Source: Cyclina sinensis (Eukaryota; Mollusca; Bivalvia; Venerida; Veneridae). Taken from it: a DNA stretch of 64,000 nt. Every line of letters begins with the position of its first letter. Positions within the stretch are counted from its first letter, which is position 1. A program made the position numbers and the translations under genes. Location of the stretch: the NCBI GenBank assembly GCA_012932295.1, contig JAAONU010000010.1:22210704-22274703 (forward strand). Direction: 5' to 3'. The notes under the pieces were generated by a model, which did no database searches, was not told the origin of the DNA, and saw nothing but the letters and a program-made list of their open reading frames with translations. Shown piece by piece: positions 1 through 12,989 of this stretch.

Positions 1-231
1 AATGAATGAATGAAATATTTTGCGTTAGAATACATGTATCAGCTTATTCATGTTAGTTACATTTGATTCTTACAATTTATTTTTTATTTCAAGGAGGAAA
101 AATAAATACAAATTTAAAATTTAGACAAACAAAGTTAATAATAAAACAAACTTACCTTTTAAGTATTCTTTAAAAACTTCAATTTCCATATTTTCTTTTC
201 CCATCCCAGCACTAAGTTTAAACAGTTTCTG

Positions 232-1160
232 TCCACAGGCGTTCGGCACATTTGTCTTGCCAATAATGGTCAAATTATTATAATATAATCTCCCTTTGAT
301 CATCAAGAACAAAATAACTATCCAGCACTCGTTTACTGTATAATATATATACAAGGTAGATCTATATAACTCCCGCAGCGTATTTCCCCGACCCGGTCAA
401 AATTTTGCTCTCGCATTTTTTTCAAATAAGACATATTTTCATATCTATACATGCAAACATAGCACAATAGATATATCTTCCAGAAAAAGTTAAAAATATT
501 GAGCCATCTATTTTCATTTTCGATAAATGAAACATCAAACTTGAAAAATTACCTTAAAATTGCGAGGTCGACATGTTTTGTGCCAATGCATATAGCTTCC
601 TGCAGCCTCGTTATCGATTTGACAGTATGGACGGCTAGCGTAGAAAAAGATGTTGTTGCGAACGAAATGAAATTAAGACCAGTTGGAAGATAAATTTTAT
701 GGAATAACTTCGTAAAAAGATAAAATTTAAGATAGCTTACCTCCTTGTAGAATTTTTTCTTGATGACATGCCGTTAAAAGTATGTTTACTCGTGATGGAT
801 TTGGAAGTTTCTTTGGCACAAAACATGTCGACCTCGCAATTTAAAGGTATTTTTTCAAGTTTGATGTTTCATTTATCGAAAATGAAGATAGATGGCTCAG
901 TATTTTTAACTGTTTCCGGAGGATATATCTATTGTGCTATGTTTGCACGTATAGATATGAAAATATGTCTAATTTGAAAAAAATGCGAGAGCAAAATTTT
1001 GACCGGGTCGGAAAAATACGCTACGGGAGTTATATACCTTGTATATATATTATATAGTAAACGGGTGCTTGATAGTTATTTTGTTCTTGATGATCAAAGG
1101 GAGATTATTTTATGATAAGTTGGCCATTATTGGAAAGACAAATGTGCCGAACGCCTGTGT
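232..1160. mobile_element. Foldback (long inverted-repeat) element
   Basis: The sequence from about 232 to 603 reappears inverted from about 800 to 1160, with roughly 200 bp of unique sequence between. Landmarks: acaggcgttcggcacatttg (left) against caaatgtgccgaacgcctgt (right), ctccctttgatcatcaagaa against ttcttgatgatcaaagggag, and gcgaggtcgacatgtttt against aaaacatgtcgacctcgc. Arms are about 365 bp at roughly 85-90 percent identity by eye. No transposase is present, so it is a non-autonomous foldback or MITE-like element. I could not define a target-site duplication. It lies just downstream of the NACHT stop codon. Confidence 0.8.
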
Positions 1161-1306
1161 TTCTGTCTATAACAATTTATCTCTGTATTACTGTGGTTAT
1201 ATGCAGTTAAATCATTTATATACACACAAAAATATGTCAAAACTATTTACACATGTGTAGAAAATTTCAGCATAGTGACGTCATATGATTGAACAGTTTT
1301 GTTTGT

Positions 1307-3795
1307 TTAATGTCCTCCTCTGATTGTTTCAAACTGAAATGATTTATAGCCATCTCTGTCCTTCTTCAGTTCCTCCAGCATCCTAAACTGTGATGATGTT
1401 TTTATTCTGAGTATCTGTTTTCTAAATTCGTCCTCGGGTTCTATTCTACATGCATTTATTCCTACTAAAACAGACTGGGGTAGTTCTTGTATCAGGTCAA
1501 CTAGCTGACGCAATGATGAAGCCGCCATTGTCACCTTGTACAACACAACATGTGTATTTCCAGGTAGGTTGCTGTCTGCTGCTGGATTATTTCTAAACTT
1601 CAACACAGAATCTGGGTAATATAACCACATTAGCTTACACTTCTCTAGTATGGCCAGGTTGATTTCCATTTCTGGCACAGGTATAATCTGCAGTGATAAC
1701 GTTCTAAGTTGTGAGTGTTGAAGTAACTCCAGTCTGCTCCCAGGACAGTGAAGCCCCCTGTGGTCAGTACAGCGTAACTCGATCAGCTTAATCTTTCGTA
1801 AACACTTTGTCCTAGATATATAATTATAGAACTCTGTCAACTCACTGTGACTGAGTGACCACCTGCGGATATATATCACTTCTAACTTGTTTAAACTTGT
1901 GACTTCCTTACACGGTAAACGAGGAAAGTCTGAACCTGTATCAAACCAACTTAAACATTTAACAGACGTCTTCAGTAGTATAGCAATATCATCAATGTCA
2001 TATTTTCCACTGTACCATATTTTCTCCAGGTTGTCTAGACTAGTCAATGAGAAATAATCAATAACTTCTCGTGTACTCTTGAAATGATTCATATACATCC
2101 ATGCATAAACTGACTTGATATTTTGTTGATTTCGTAATATCAGGAGGCGGAGATTTTCGCGGTATTGTTCTTGTTTACAGCTGCCATCAAGAAAAATATC
2201 TTCAATACACAAACTGGCTTGATTTCCTTGTGACATTTCTTTACAACAATTAACCAACAGTTTCTGATATTCTCTTAGTGGATGATACAATATCCCTTTT
2301 ACTGAACTCCTATATTTACGTGTTATTTCATCATCATTTACGATTCTAATCAGCTCACGTGAATACTTAGATAACTTGCCTACATTGATGCCACTAATAA
2401 ACAGAAGAATTTTGGATATTTCCAGAATGTCTTTAATACATTTACATTTTGATTTCAATGTTTCTAATACTGATGATTCATTTGTAGAGGAACTCATGTA
2501 TAGTGCAGCGAAATATTCCTGTACTGATTTATGTGAGAAAGATATTTTTGTTTTCTGCTTAGACAATTTTCTGCGATCTTTAGTTTGTGTTAGAAGTCCT
2601 GTTTTAAGGCAGAAACCTAAACTCTCTTTCAGATATCGTTTTGCTACAGAGACGTCAAATACAAGAATATTTTCCTCTTTTGTTTCCCGGAATAACGTAT
2701 GAAAAGCTAGTTCTCCTAAAGACATGATAAGCGAGTAAAACTTTACACAGTTTTCATTTTCACTGAAACACGGCAGGATATCGCCTTGGGGATATGCTGG
2801 TATATGTGGAGGGTTTTTGTTCATGTATTTTACTACAGTTCTTGCAAGCATCAGTTCGACAATATTGCCGTATAATGCAGAGAGAGTATTTCCTAGATTT
2901 TTGTCGTCACACCATAGACTTAGCATGAACATTAGCAGTATTGGAATTACTGCTAGTTCCGACACACGTTTTTCCTCCATATCTGAATTAAATTTATCTA
3001 CTTTTTCCCACAAGATGTATAGATCTTTCTCGCCACTAACCTGTGATATAAACGACTCTTTCAATTTGTTCCCTGACATCTCGTTCAGCCCAGCAATTTC
3101 AAGTTTTTGTTCAATCTGGCTTGCGTTTATGCCACCTACGCTTAATTTCCAAGGTCGGGTGGTAGTCAGCACTGTAGTAGTTTCTCGGGCGGCCCTGTGT
3201 GGGATAAATTTATCCCCCCGTGTACAGTTGTTTGGAGGGTGTTCCCATTCGTCTAGACCATCAAGTAACACCAAACATCTTTCATTATTCAGGACATTTT
3301 CTAAATCCTTCTCATTATATCCTGTATGCCCAAATCTTGGAAAGAGCTGGTTGAAAATCATATCTTCAATTGAACATTCGCTGGAACTGTCTCGTAGTAA
3401 CACTAGAAAAACGAAATCAAATCCACCCAGAATTTCAATTTCTTCGTCTGAGAAGTGGGCTTTATCCTCGTCCCGTGGATCCTTAGATTGACACCATGTT
3501 AACGCCAGTCTCTTGCTAAAAGATGTTTTGCCTAAGCCTGCATCCGCAATTAAATATATTTCTTTGTAAAGGTTTCGATTCTTCTTGTATTCCTCGTCTT
3601 TGTAGAACATATCGCAGAATCGAACCTTTGTTTTTTCTTCTTTCCCACCACCAGTATCTCTTTTGACTTCAACAGAATTTATATCTGGCATAACATAGAA
3701 TTTTAGGAGAGAGGTGTCTTCCTCTTCGATCAGTGGCGACAACTGAATGGTAGCGTAATGTCGTCTGTAGGTGGCTATCAAATCCTTCCTTAGAT
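1307..3795 (-). CDS. NACHT-domain NLR-like protein, 3'-terminal exon
   Basis: This exon encodes about 828 residues of a signal-transduction NTPase of the NACHT (STAND) family, which oligomerises on activation in innate immunity. Visible motifs, counted from the Leu encoded at 3781: Walker A AGLGKTS at about residues 81-87, Walker B LVLLDGLDEW at 170-179, and a TTTRPW sensor-type motif near 207-211. A helical NACHT-associated region follows. The last 250 residues are Leu-rich with irregular spacing, resembling degenerate LRRs. The exon opens after a good acceptor (pyrimidine tract then ttcag at 3796), and the reading frame runs back through DLRKDLI to that acceptor. The TTG at 3781 is therefore not a start, and the N-terminus lies in upstream exons. 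The first 35 residues (YATIQLSPL, LKFYVMPDI) match the linker I know from bivalve HEPN-NACHT proteins. The acceptor is phase 1, matching the coiled-coil exon donor at 33458. Ligand and pathway are unknown. Confidence 0.9.
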
Positions 3796-3829
3796 CTGAA
3801 ATATAAGAAAGAAGGAATCATAATCTTAA

Positions 3830-6800
3830 TGTATTTAAAATACTATCATATAATAAACAATCTACGATTCAAGCTCAGAATGAGATATATAAAAGACGCT
3901 GGTCATTATTTATGTAAAAAACAACAACAACTTAAACGTAACTTACAACATTAGCAGTTTAGAACTTCTTTACTTAATATGCTGAGAAAACTGCCATGTA
4001 TTTGATCGTGTACGAGTAAGTCATAATGAATAAAGGTCATACACCCAAGCAGACGGACTATTTGATAGCTGTCATTATGTTTATTTCATCTATAAATACA
4101 CTGGCACTGGATATGACTCAATTACCACAGGAACTTGTAATTGTCGGACCAAAATGCAGAGCTATTGATATGTTTATGTGATGTGCGATTTTCTAAAGGC
4201 TGTGTTTTTAACTCGTATATATATATATATATTCACAATTAGGAGGGAGCGCTAGCGACGACAGAAATTACCATTATTATCGTTATTGAACGTCTTTAAT
4301 ACAATCGATCCTTAAATATTGCGATTTTTTTATTGTTCATTTACTTCTTTAAATGTCAATATGTCAAATAATGATTTCATAAATGCATACTTTAACTAGG
4401 GAAACAATAATTTAGGCTTACGAAACTGAAAAAAGAGGCCTTTTTATTTTACATTCAATGGCTACAATTTAAAAAAAAATGTATCAATCAAAAGGCGTTT
4501 CTTTTTCACAAATTCGACACCCACAACAAACCACTGAGGCACATATGAGAATCTCAAGAGGCTCTCCAACCGGTCTGGTCACGAAACGAAAATACCCTGC
4601 CGGGATGTAAGCCGACGCTTTTACCAGTAGGCCACAGGCATGTCTATAACATAGAAAACTCACAAGCCTGTGCACTTTTCATATTTGTTTCATAGTTTCA
4701 GGTCCCTATGTATAGTTGAAATGTTACAATAAATTGTGTTAATTTCATTATATACCCTGTCTATGCAAGATATATCAGTTGAGTATGATATGCTCGACAA
4801 AATTTGAACAAAATTTAATAGTTTAAAATGATCAAAATTAATAAGTGCCCTTATGGAGTTTGCGTAGTAACCGAGAAATGACGTCATAAAGAGATCGGAC
4901 GATTTTTTTACAATTTCTTTTTATAATTCATAGAATAAAAACAATAAATAGACCACCTTTAACTGGTTTTAACTCGACATTTTAAAGGAAAGTCTAAAAG
5001 AAAAACGTAATTTCAGACCCTGACAACTATAACCGACCATGTCAGGTCTTTCAGGCTAGTTTATATTGTATGCGAGATAAGTAACACAAATCCAAGCCAA
5101 GTGAATTCTATTTGATCATTACGCAGGTTTCACCAAGTCGCAAGATCAACACGCTAAGAGATGTTTAAGTGAATTATGTGTCATAATTATGATGTCTATA
5201 ATTCTGTTTCAGGGGACAAAACTGAAGATTGAAGTATGTTTTGCACCACATGTCAACTGCTAGTCATCCACCTTTGAATTTTATATTTCAGTTGTGATAC
5301 TCGAACAAGAGTTCTATAAACAAGGGCTTCCTGAAGATTTTTGTTTAAATACGTGAATCCATGTTTGCATTAAGCTTGTTTAAGCTTTAATTAATTTTCG
5401 GTGAAAGTTTTCAGTCACATCATCCGTTCTGAAAAGCATGTAACTTGTTCGTACTTATGAACACATACATTATAATTTAGAAACTGCCTATCTATGAATT
5501 GAATTATAAAATACCACTGTAAATGTTATTTTTGCTTGTTTTATGAGAATTTTCAGTGTAAAATTTACTTTAGAAAAAAAAAACGCCATATATGTGTAGC
5601 AGAGCCAATATTTCAATGGGTGTTTATTATGTTCTTTAATCATAGAGTTGGGTCACACAATATCTTTAAACATTTTTAAGTTAAAGTGCATCTTTAATAT
5701 TCTTGAGCAGTGATCAGCTGTTCCCATGACTTAAGCATGCAGATTTATTTCTACACTTGTTTTGTAAGGTTACTATTGGTTTCAACCAATCAGAGTGTAG
5801 GATACATTAAATTAGCAGTCACATGACTATTTGGTTTTGGCAGTCTATTCAAGTTGGTGTGTGAGAGAAGTGTCCTCTCCCTATTCTTATGTAGTTTTAA
5901 TGTTTGAAAGGAACTATTTGGATCAAGTATTTATTGCTGTGGTTTGTAGTTTATACTTGTAATCTTGGATTGGTTTGATGAATTTTCCCGTGCATTGTAG
6001 TTTGTCTATATTGTACGCGTTCTTATGTTATTTCAGTAAGGTTCTGTAATGGTTGATCTGAAACTGCCCATCTTCCTTTCTTTTAACACGGCATGATTTG
6101 CTTAACTTTAACTTTACAGCACAGTTTACAGTTACACAGTAAGACAGCACACAGACACACTGAGAGAGCTGATATTGTATTGTTTTGTGAAGGGTGCTTG
6201 TGTCACAAACAAGGTATGCCATATTTAAGGATTATTGTTTACATGTAATAGATGTATTAAAATATAGTATCAAGGTATAGTATATGACAAAATCAAAGAG
6301 TTCATGGTTCTACCCTTTCGAGATGCTGTGTCAAGTAAGAACTGATGTGTATTTTATCGATTTTAAAGGATATTCGTGCTGTATGTTTATATAATATAAA
6401 GTGATGTTTTATATCATTGAGTAATACATATATGGATCTGAAATATCTGTACTTCAATATGTAAGTTGTTATAAATAATGATATCCTTTGTATGTATGAT
6501 ATACTGATATCTCATGATAGTCACCATGAATATTTAGTTATGATACTTACATGTGTATTTCAGACCCATCTCTTCAGCTGTTTGTTTACAGCTTATGGTA
6601 CAGATCCCCAGACGTTTTATAATGTGTTTTATATAGACTTGTACACGAAATAAATATATATATATCTAGAAGAACCAAGACTTCTGTCTACATGATCCTG
6701 CTAGATATGGGCCAAAAAGAGGGACAAATCTCATTTTTTTCTTATTTTGCAAGGAGTTCACTATGTTTAAATACACATATTTTGGGTAGTACGTAAAGAA

Positions 6801-8070
6801 CACAATCATTTTGAATAGATACATTTCATTATTCGGTCGTATCTTCGGTTGTTCAATTTTAACAGGTTTTGCACAAGAAACACACATTGACAAAATGTCT
6901 TTCTACATACGATACAAAGAGTAACAATCTGATTTACTAGTATTTAATCGATTTGCCCCGGTTGACAATGATGGAGTGCGACTAATAGTCGGAGATTATG
7001 CAGTAAAAGTGTAGGAAAAATATCTCACCTGTTACACGAATAGTACAGAAATTTAAAATCTATGTCGGTAGATATGTTAAGCGGACAGAAATAACAGCCA
7101 AAAATAACGCAATATAAATCACATATACAAAAAAAAAATAAAAAAAATAGAGTTTGTTTCTTTTTTCAGTCTGTTCTTAAATAGGATTTTTTTTTATTTC
7201 TTTGTTTCCGACACTCTTTCTATCTTTGTTATTTCAGTATCTTTTCATAAAAGTTCAGATCCATCCACCCATACATACACCCATCCATACTGAGTGAATG
7301 AACTAACAAACGAACAAATAAATGGCTTATCGTAAGAAATAAGAAATTGTAAGAAATTGCACCGTTTTCCATCTCTTCTTTAATTCACGCTTTCAAGGAT
7401 GTATTTTACCATAATGCACGAACGACAACGCTTAAAAGGAAATAGTCTACCTCTACTCAGAGTTACTTCCCTTATAATATCAGATACATGTAATCGTGGG
7501 AAAAAAACGTTAGCAAAGAAATATTTAATAATAGCAATAGTAATTGTTTGACATTCTATCGTCTCTAATAAAGATAATGTAGTACACGGAAGCTTAATTT
7601 TTCCGTTCTTCTTAAACCTACTATTTTCTTCTACAGTTTATATGCCAATGAAAGCCACCGTGTCTCGACAGCGGAATGCTACCTCCACTCTGCCATCCGC
7701 TCCAAAAAGCCCGTAAAATTATCAGTTTTTGGGGCCAGATCTTTCGAGTTGGTTGTGTTCTCTCTCAGATTTAAAGTCATTCAAAATAACTCACCTTTGA
7801 GACACATATTCATTTCATTACCATTCAAAACAATTAAAATATAAATCCATCTAAAGTCTATATCCTTGTTGAAACCGGTTTGTATCACTCAAAATTCCAT
7901 GATTGACACGTTTTCTATGACATACAATTCTAAAGTCTTTTTCAACAAATTTGCTATTCTAAAGATAGACTCAACTTCAAAAAAAAAAAAATAAAATAAA
8001 ATAACTTAACATAAAAAATAAAAATAAATAAAAAAAAGTAGTCTATTTCAAATTGATTTGTTCGGTCAGA
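3830..8070. other. Intronic AT-rich sequence, no gene seen
   Basis: No open frame here looks coding on either strand. It contains a short TA run near 4218-4231, a CCAATCAG motif near 5788, and A-rich tracts near 5575, 7130 and 7980. Nothing else could be identified. Confidence 0.5.
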
Positions 8071-8085
8071 TTATAATATAGTACG

Positions 8086-8290
8086 TTCCAAAGATCACAC
8101 AATTTACAAAATTATTGCGTAACCATTACATTTCCCCACTCACTCCTTCCTAACCTTTACTCTTTAAAAGGTCTGTACTTTTTCTTTTCTTTCTTTCGTT
8201 TTCCCCTCTTTTTATCTGTACAACTTAACAGCAGAACCATACCATGTGAATTGAATTGAACTTTGTACATATAATTATGTTGCACTGTAT
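8086..8290. repeat. Dispersed direct repeat, copy 1
   Basis: About 200 bp (from acacaatttacaaaattattg to gttgcactgtatactcgtat) that recurs at 8964-9165 in the same orientation with only scattered differences. It contains a long pyrimidine-rich stretch (ctttttcttttctttctttc) and a gaattgaattgaactttgta motif. It is probably the 3' part of a retroposon family. The 878-bp spacing suggests either two insertions or a local duplication. Confidence 0.75.
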
Positions 8291-8963
8291 ACTCGTATAT
8301 ATATATATTTCCCGAATATTTCACGGATTAATATTGCATATAAATTTATGAATAATGATAAGCATGAACAACATGAAATTAACACAGAGATAGTTCAAAT
8401 AAATAATCAAGATTGTGGGAAGGTGAGCACAATATAAATAGTTCTGAATATAAACAATGTTGCAGAAAATACTATACAGAATCAGCAAAATGTCATTACT
8501 ATCATCACCACTTGTTACCATCACTACTGGTATCATGACCATAATTGTCAGAATCATTTTATGAAATACTAAACAAAAAATACTTTCACTAATAATAACA
8601 CACCTTCAATAAGACGGCTGGTCTTACAGGTGGTTAAAATACATGAATTTCGCTGCATTTGTATGTGCATGTTATATTAAATACATATTGCTGGTAAAAT
8701 TACCGTAGGTATTACATATTCGACCCTATCTTGGACGAAACGAAATATCAAGAAAGGAAACAATGTAAAACACAGACTGGTTATATCAGACCATAGCTTT
8801 TGTAAGGGATAACGTACACGTTTTGTAGACAAAAATAAAATAATATAATTCAAAAGTTATGCACCTAGATACTTAAATGCTTATTTGCAAGTTTTGCACA
8901 TTTTGCGACAAAACGTATCGCTATGCGTAGAAACTGTTTGTGGATTTTTTTTGTCATTGATAA

Positions 8964-9200
8964 CACAATTTACAACATTATTGCGTAACCATTACATTCC
9001 CCCACTCATTCCTTCCTAACCTTTACTCTTTAAAAGGTCTGTACTTTTTCTTTTCTTTCTTTCGTTTTCCCCTCTTTTTATCTGTACAACATAACAGCAG
9101 CACCATATCTTGTGAATTGAATTGAACTTTATACATATAATTATGTTGCACTGTATACTCATGTAACTGTTATAAAGTTTTGAGTAAATAAAAATACTTT
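8964..9200. repeat. Dispersed direct repeat, copy 2
   Basis: Second copy of the 8086-8290 repeat. It extends further into gttttgagtaaataaaaata and a ttctgctctgttctgctct tail, which looks like a transcript or retroposon 3' end with an AATAAA signal. Confidence 0.75.
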
Positions 9201-9787
9201 TCTGCTCTGTTCTGCTCTAATTGAGTAATTTATCAGTTTGCAACAACTGAAATGTTTAATTTAAGAACAAATCAATCAATTTGATTTAAGGAATTAAGGA
9301 AAATAATGAAGCATGAGCCATAAATACAGTTATTACACTTATTATACAATAACACAAAAAGGCTGAACACGGTTTCTTATTTCATTGACTACTATTGTAG
9401 TGTGTATCATTCTGCTAAACTGCATTATCTTCCTACTTCAGTGTTATCCAACAATGCTGTTTACAAATTATCATTTGCCATAACAATTATGGGGCTTAGT
9501 CCACATTGAAAAAAATATTGTTGGGGGTTTTGTTTCGAATAACAGCAGTATAATCTTCTTTATTTTCTAATCAGATGATGTAAAATGGAACTGTTATATC
9601 GCATTTATTACAAGTAGAGCGCGCCAATAATTGTCATCTGGTAGTGACCATATTCGAAAAAGAATTAATATATTACGTTTCTCTAAACTCGTTTTCAAAT
9701 GGAAAATCAGTAAGTGAAGTAATGTTAATCAAGTTAAATCAAACTATCGTTGGTGGCGGTGTTATGTTGGCGAAAATCGATTTTCAT

Positions 9788-10880
9788 TTTCGAGAATCGA
9801 TGTTGCCACGTGGCAAGGAAAGTAACTCTTTGCGAGAATCGATGTTGCAAGGTGACAAGGAAAGTAAATCTTTGTGGAAATCGATGTTGCCAGGTGGCAA
9901 GGAAAGTAAATCTTTGCGGGAATCGATGTTGCAACGCGGCAAGGAAAGTTACTCTTTGCGGAAATCGATGTTGCCAGGTGGCAAGGGAAGTTACTCATAG
10001 CGAGAATCGATGTTGCAAGGTGGCAAGGAAAGCCAGTTGGCAAGAAAAATACTCAATGTGGGAATCGATTCTGCAAGATAGCAAAGAAAGCCAGGTGGCA
10101 AGGAAAGTGATTCTTTGCGGGAGTCGATGTTGCCAGGTGGCAAGGAAAGCCAGGTGGCAAGTAAAGTTACTCTTTGCGGGAATTGATGTTGCAAGGTGGT
10201 TAGGAAAGCCCGGTGGCAATAAAAAGATACTCTTTGCAGAAATCAATTTTGCCAGGTGACAAGGAAAGTTACTGTTTCTGGAAATCAATATTGCCAGGTG
10301 GCAAGGAAAGATACTTTTTGCGAGAATCGATGTTGCAAGGTGGTATGGAAGGCCAGGTGGCAAGGAAAGTTACACATTGCGGGAATCGATGTTGAAAGAT
10401 GGCATGGAAAATCAGGGGGCAAGGAAAGTCATTTTTTTTTGCGAGTCTCAGAATCGATGTTGCCACGTGGCAAAGAATGTTACCCTTTGCGAGAGTCGAT
10501 GTTGCCAGGTGGCAAGGAAAGTTACTATTTGCGGGAGTCGAAGGTACCAGTTGGCAAGGAAAACCAGGTGGCAAGGAAAGTTACTATTTGCGGGAGTCGA
10601 AGGTGATAGGTTGCAAGGAAAGCCAGATGGCAAGGAAAGTAACTCTTTGCGCGAATCGATGTTGCAGGGTGTTTAGGAAAGCCAGGTGGCAATTAAAAGT
10701 TACTCTGCGGGATCGAAGGTGCCACGTGCCAAGGAAAGTTACTCTTTGCGGGAATCGATTTTGTCAGGTGGCAAGGAAAGCCAGGTGGCAATAAAAGTAA
10801 CTCTTGGTGGGAATCGATGTTTCTACGTGGCAAGGAAAATTTTTCTTTGCAAGAATCAATGTTGCCACGTGTACAAGAAT
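9788..10880. repeat. 42-bp minisatellite with palindromic core
   Basis: Roughly 25 tandem units of 42 bp. Each begins with AATCGATGTT, continues with GCCAGGTGGCAAGGAAAG and ends with a TTACTCTTTGCGGG-like segment. Some units carry an additional GGCAAGGAAAGCCAGGT insert, making longer composite units. The core is the near-palindrome TGCCACGTGGCA or TGCCAGGTGGCA. Because 42 is divisible by three, several long but spurious reading frames stay open. The array is bracketed by direct copies of AATCGATTTTCATTTT at about 9776 and 10970. Confidence 0.9.
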
Positions 10881-11016
10881 GTGAAAGTGTTTCCCTTTTC
10901 TCTATGTTTATGATATTTCGATTAAATTCTGATAGTAAATCGAAATACTCTCTCCAATTCGATTCAATAATCGATTTTCATTTTAGTCCGATCGGACAAT
11001 AGTTATGCCATGTAGG

Positions 11017-11220
11017 TTCTTCGATATATTATATTTGTTTAATCTGGGCAATTTATACACATGTTCATAATTATATGTTTTTATTCAACTAAATGGTTTC
11101 CATATACTCAGGTCCCCAATTCAATATATCATATTTGTTTGTTCCGGCATATACATCTACATATATGTTTTTTTATACAACTTAATGGTTTTGAAATACT
11201 CAGGTCCTCAGAATCTGACA
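11017..11220. repeat. Two-copy tandem duplication, about 104 bp
   Basis: Two adjacent diverged copies, each starting ttc(g/a)atatat(t/c)atatttgttt and ending atactcaggtcc, at about 11017 and 11121. Confidence 0.6.
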
Positions 11221-11693
11221 ACTAGTTCCGGCATAATCGGGTCTTGCAGGCAAATTGTATGCACGTTAAGTACAAATTAACATCGAAAAGCAAATCCATT
11301 CTAACAATATGGTTTAAAACGCACATCTGACTTATTTACATTTGCACAGTTAGGGTAGTAGTCATGCATTCGGACGATAACTTTTAATTCATACATTTTA
11401 CGCTTCTGTATTTTTTCTTTGGCCGTAGACCCTCTGATTTCACCTTGAATTCCGTTTAAAGCGACTGACTCACAGATGGGCCGATGATGAAAAAAAAGAA
11501 AATGTTCTTACATCTTGAAATTTTTGCTGCAATTGTGAAGAACATATTTAAACTAAGTTACTGATTAATTTTTTGTTACAGAAAAACCTCAAAATATAAA
11601 GTTTTACACACTTTTATCGGTAAAAAGTTTACCCCGTTAGTCACGGGGTAGATACTTTAGTTATAACATTAATTTTGACGCAAACTTACATGT

Positions 11694-11774
11694 AGTCGCT
11701 GTAACTCAGTGGTCTAGATCGTCGCTCTATATTTTACTGACCGAAAGGTTGTGGGTTCGAATCCTGGTTATGTC
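11694..11774 (+). repeat. tRNA-like sequence, probable SINE remnant
   Basis: An A-box-like block (TAACTCAGTGGTCTAG) and a strong B-box (GGGTTCGAATCC) sit at tRNA spacing (about 45 bp). The acceptor ends (GTCGCTG and TTATGTC) do not pair, and no clean anticodon stem forms. It is therefore more likely the head of a tRNA-derived SINE than a working tRNA gene. Confidence 0.5.
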
Positions 11775-11779
11775 AAAAC

Positions 11780-12985
11780 TTTTTTTCCCCAGTTTTCATG
11801 GTGTATAGAAGCATAATATGATGTTTTTTCCACAGTATATTAAATTCTTTTTAATTTTAAAGAAACAAAATCAGCAAAATTCTGTGAATCAGTCGCTTAA
11901 ACTGAAACGTGAATATATAGGATTGCTGCTAAATTTGTTTGGTGGACAAAACAACCAAAGATATTTCATTGGTCGCTTGTCACGTAAAGAAGCTGATTCC
12001 CAGAAAAGAGCACTTAAATAAAATCGTGTAAGTTCACAAGCATTTTCAACTGGTTAACATGTTGCACTTGTGATATTCATAAAGAAAACACACATGATTT
12101 CGGAAGAGGCCGGTTCAACATTTTGTTCTTTGCCTCTCGGTCATTTATTAACGTCTTCTGCGCGCATCCTTTCCGCCAAAATACATTACAAAGACAGTAA
12201 CTTCTCCGGTGCTGAGTAACTCCTTTTAAATATAATTCTCGTATGTTGTTCACATGACACGAATGATGCAAAAAAATAAATAAATAAATAAAACAACTAA
12301 AAGTAATAGATCTAGTTTGATGTTACGAAACATAAACATTTTGCCAGCAATATCTAATAGAAAAAAAAAGATAAAAAAAAAATAAAGATAAAAAAAACTG
12401 AACCATTAAACATGCACTGCGGAGGTTAATAATATACTACTTAAAAATACCACGACCCTACTTTTTGTTGTCGGTACAAAAATAACACCCAGAATCAACG
12501 CATAAAACCACCAGATACAGTAATTAATTTGAGTTTGTTTTTTCTGTTTCCATGATATCTTCATTTCTTTCCTTCTTCCATTCACTCTTTTTAATTTTGT
12601 CAATATAATATCCTATGAAATAAAAATCATATATGTGGACCTGACTTTGTATGAACTTGTTTTCATATTGCCGCGGTATATACCATCAAGCACGAACGAC
12701 AACACTTGACAACTAATATTCCTATTCCAAACTCCCCGCAGCGGTTACTTCCCCTGCTCAGTACAGAAAAGCAGCAAAGCGTGACGTAATTTGTTCCTAT
12801 TCATCGCCTATCATGTCTTCTACGCAGAAATATTGTAAAAGCGTGCCAGGAATAACTAGGAGTTAGTCGTGTTTATGAAAAATGTTTGAAAATATTGCAA
12901 ACTGGATCTTTATAAATCAACTTCTTCAATATACTTATTTCTACAGTAATTTGCTTATAAATACCAACTGTCTTGACAAAATAAG
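11780..12985. other. Intronic sequence, no gene seen
   Basis: A-rich tracts lie near 12270-12290 and 12360-12395. No open frame has convincing codon structure, and no repeat boundary could be set. Confidence 0.4.
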
Positions 12986-12989
12986 AGAT

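Noticed and set aside
121..1260. Two similar short proteins on opposite strands (121-354 and 1039-1260)
   Set aside because: They are the same sequence read from the two arms of the foldback element.
2376..3491. Plus-strand frames of 108 and 224 codons
   Set aside because: Antisense shadows of the NACHT exon, whose minus-strand motifs are unambiguous.
9788..10880. CRISPR-like look of regularly spaced repeats
   Set aside because: Units are contiguous and variable, with no unique spacers and no cas genes, in a eukaryotic context.
9644..10913. Many overlapping 60-170 codon frames on both strands
   Set aside because: All fall in the 42-bp minisatellite. Unit length divisible by three keeps frames open without coding constraint.
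11694..11774. A functional tRNA gene
   Set aside because: Box A and box B are present, but acceptor and anticodon stems do not pair, so a SINE remnant is more likely.
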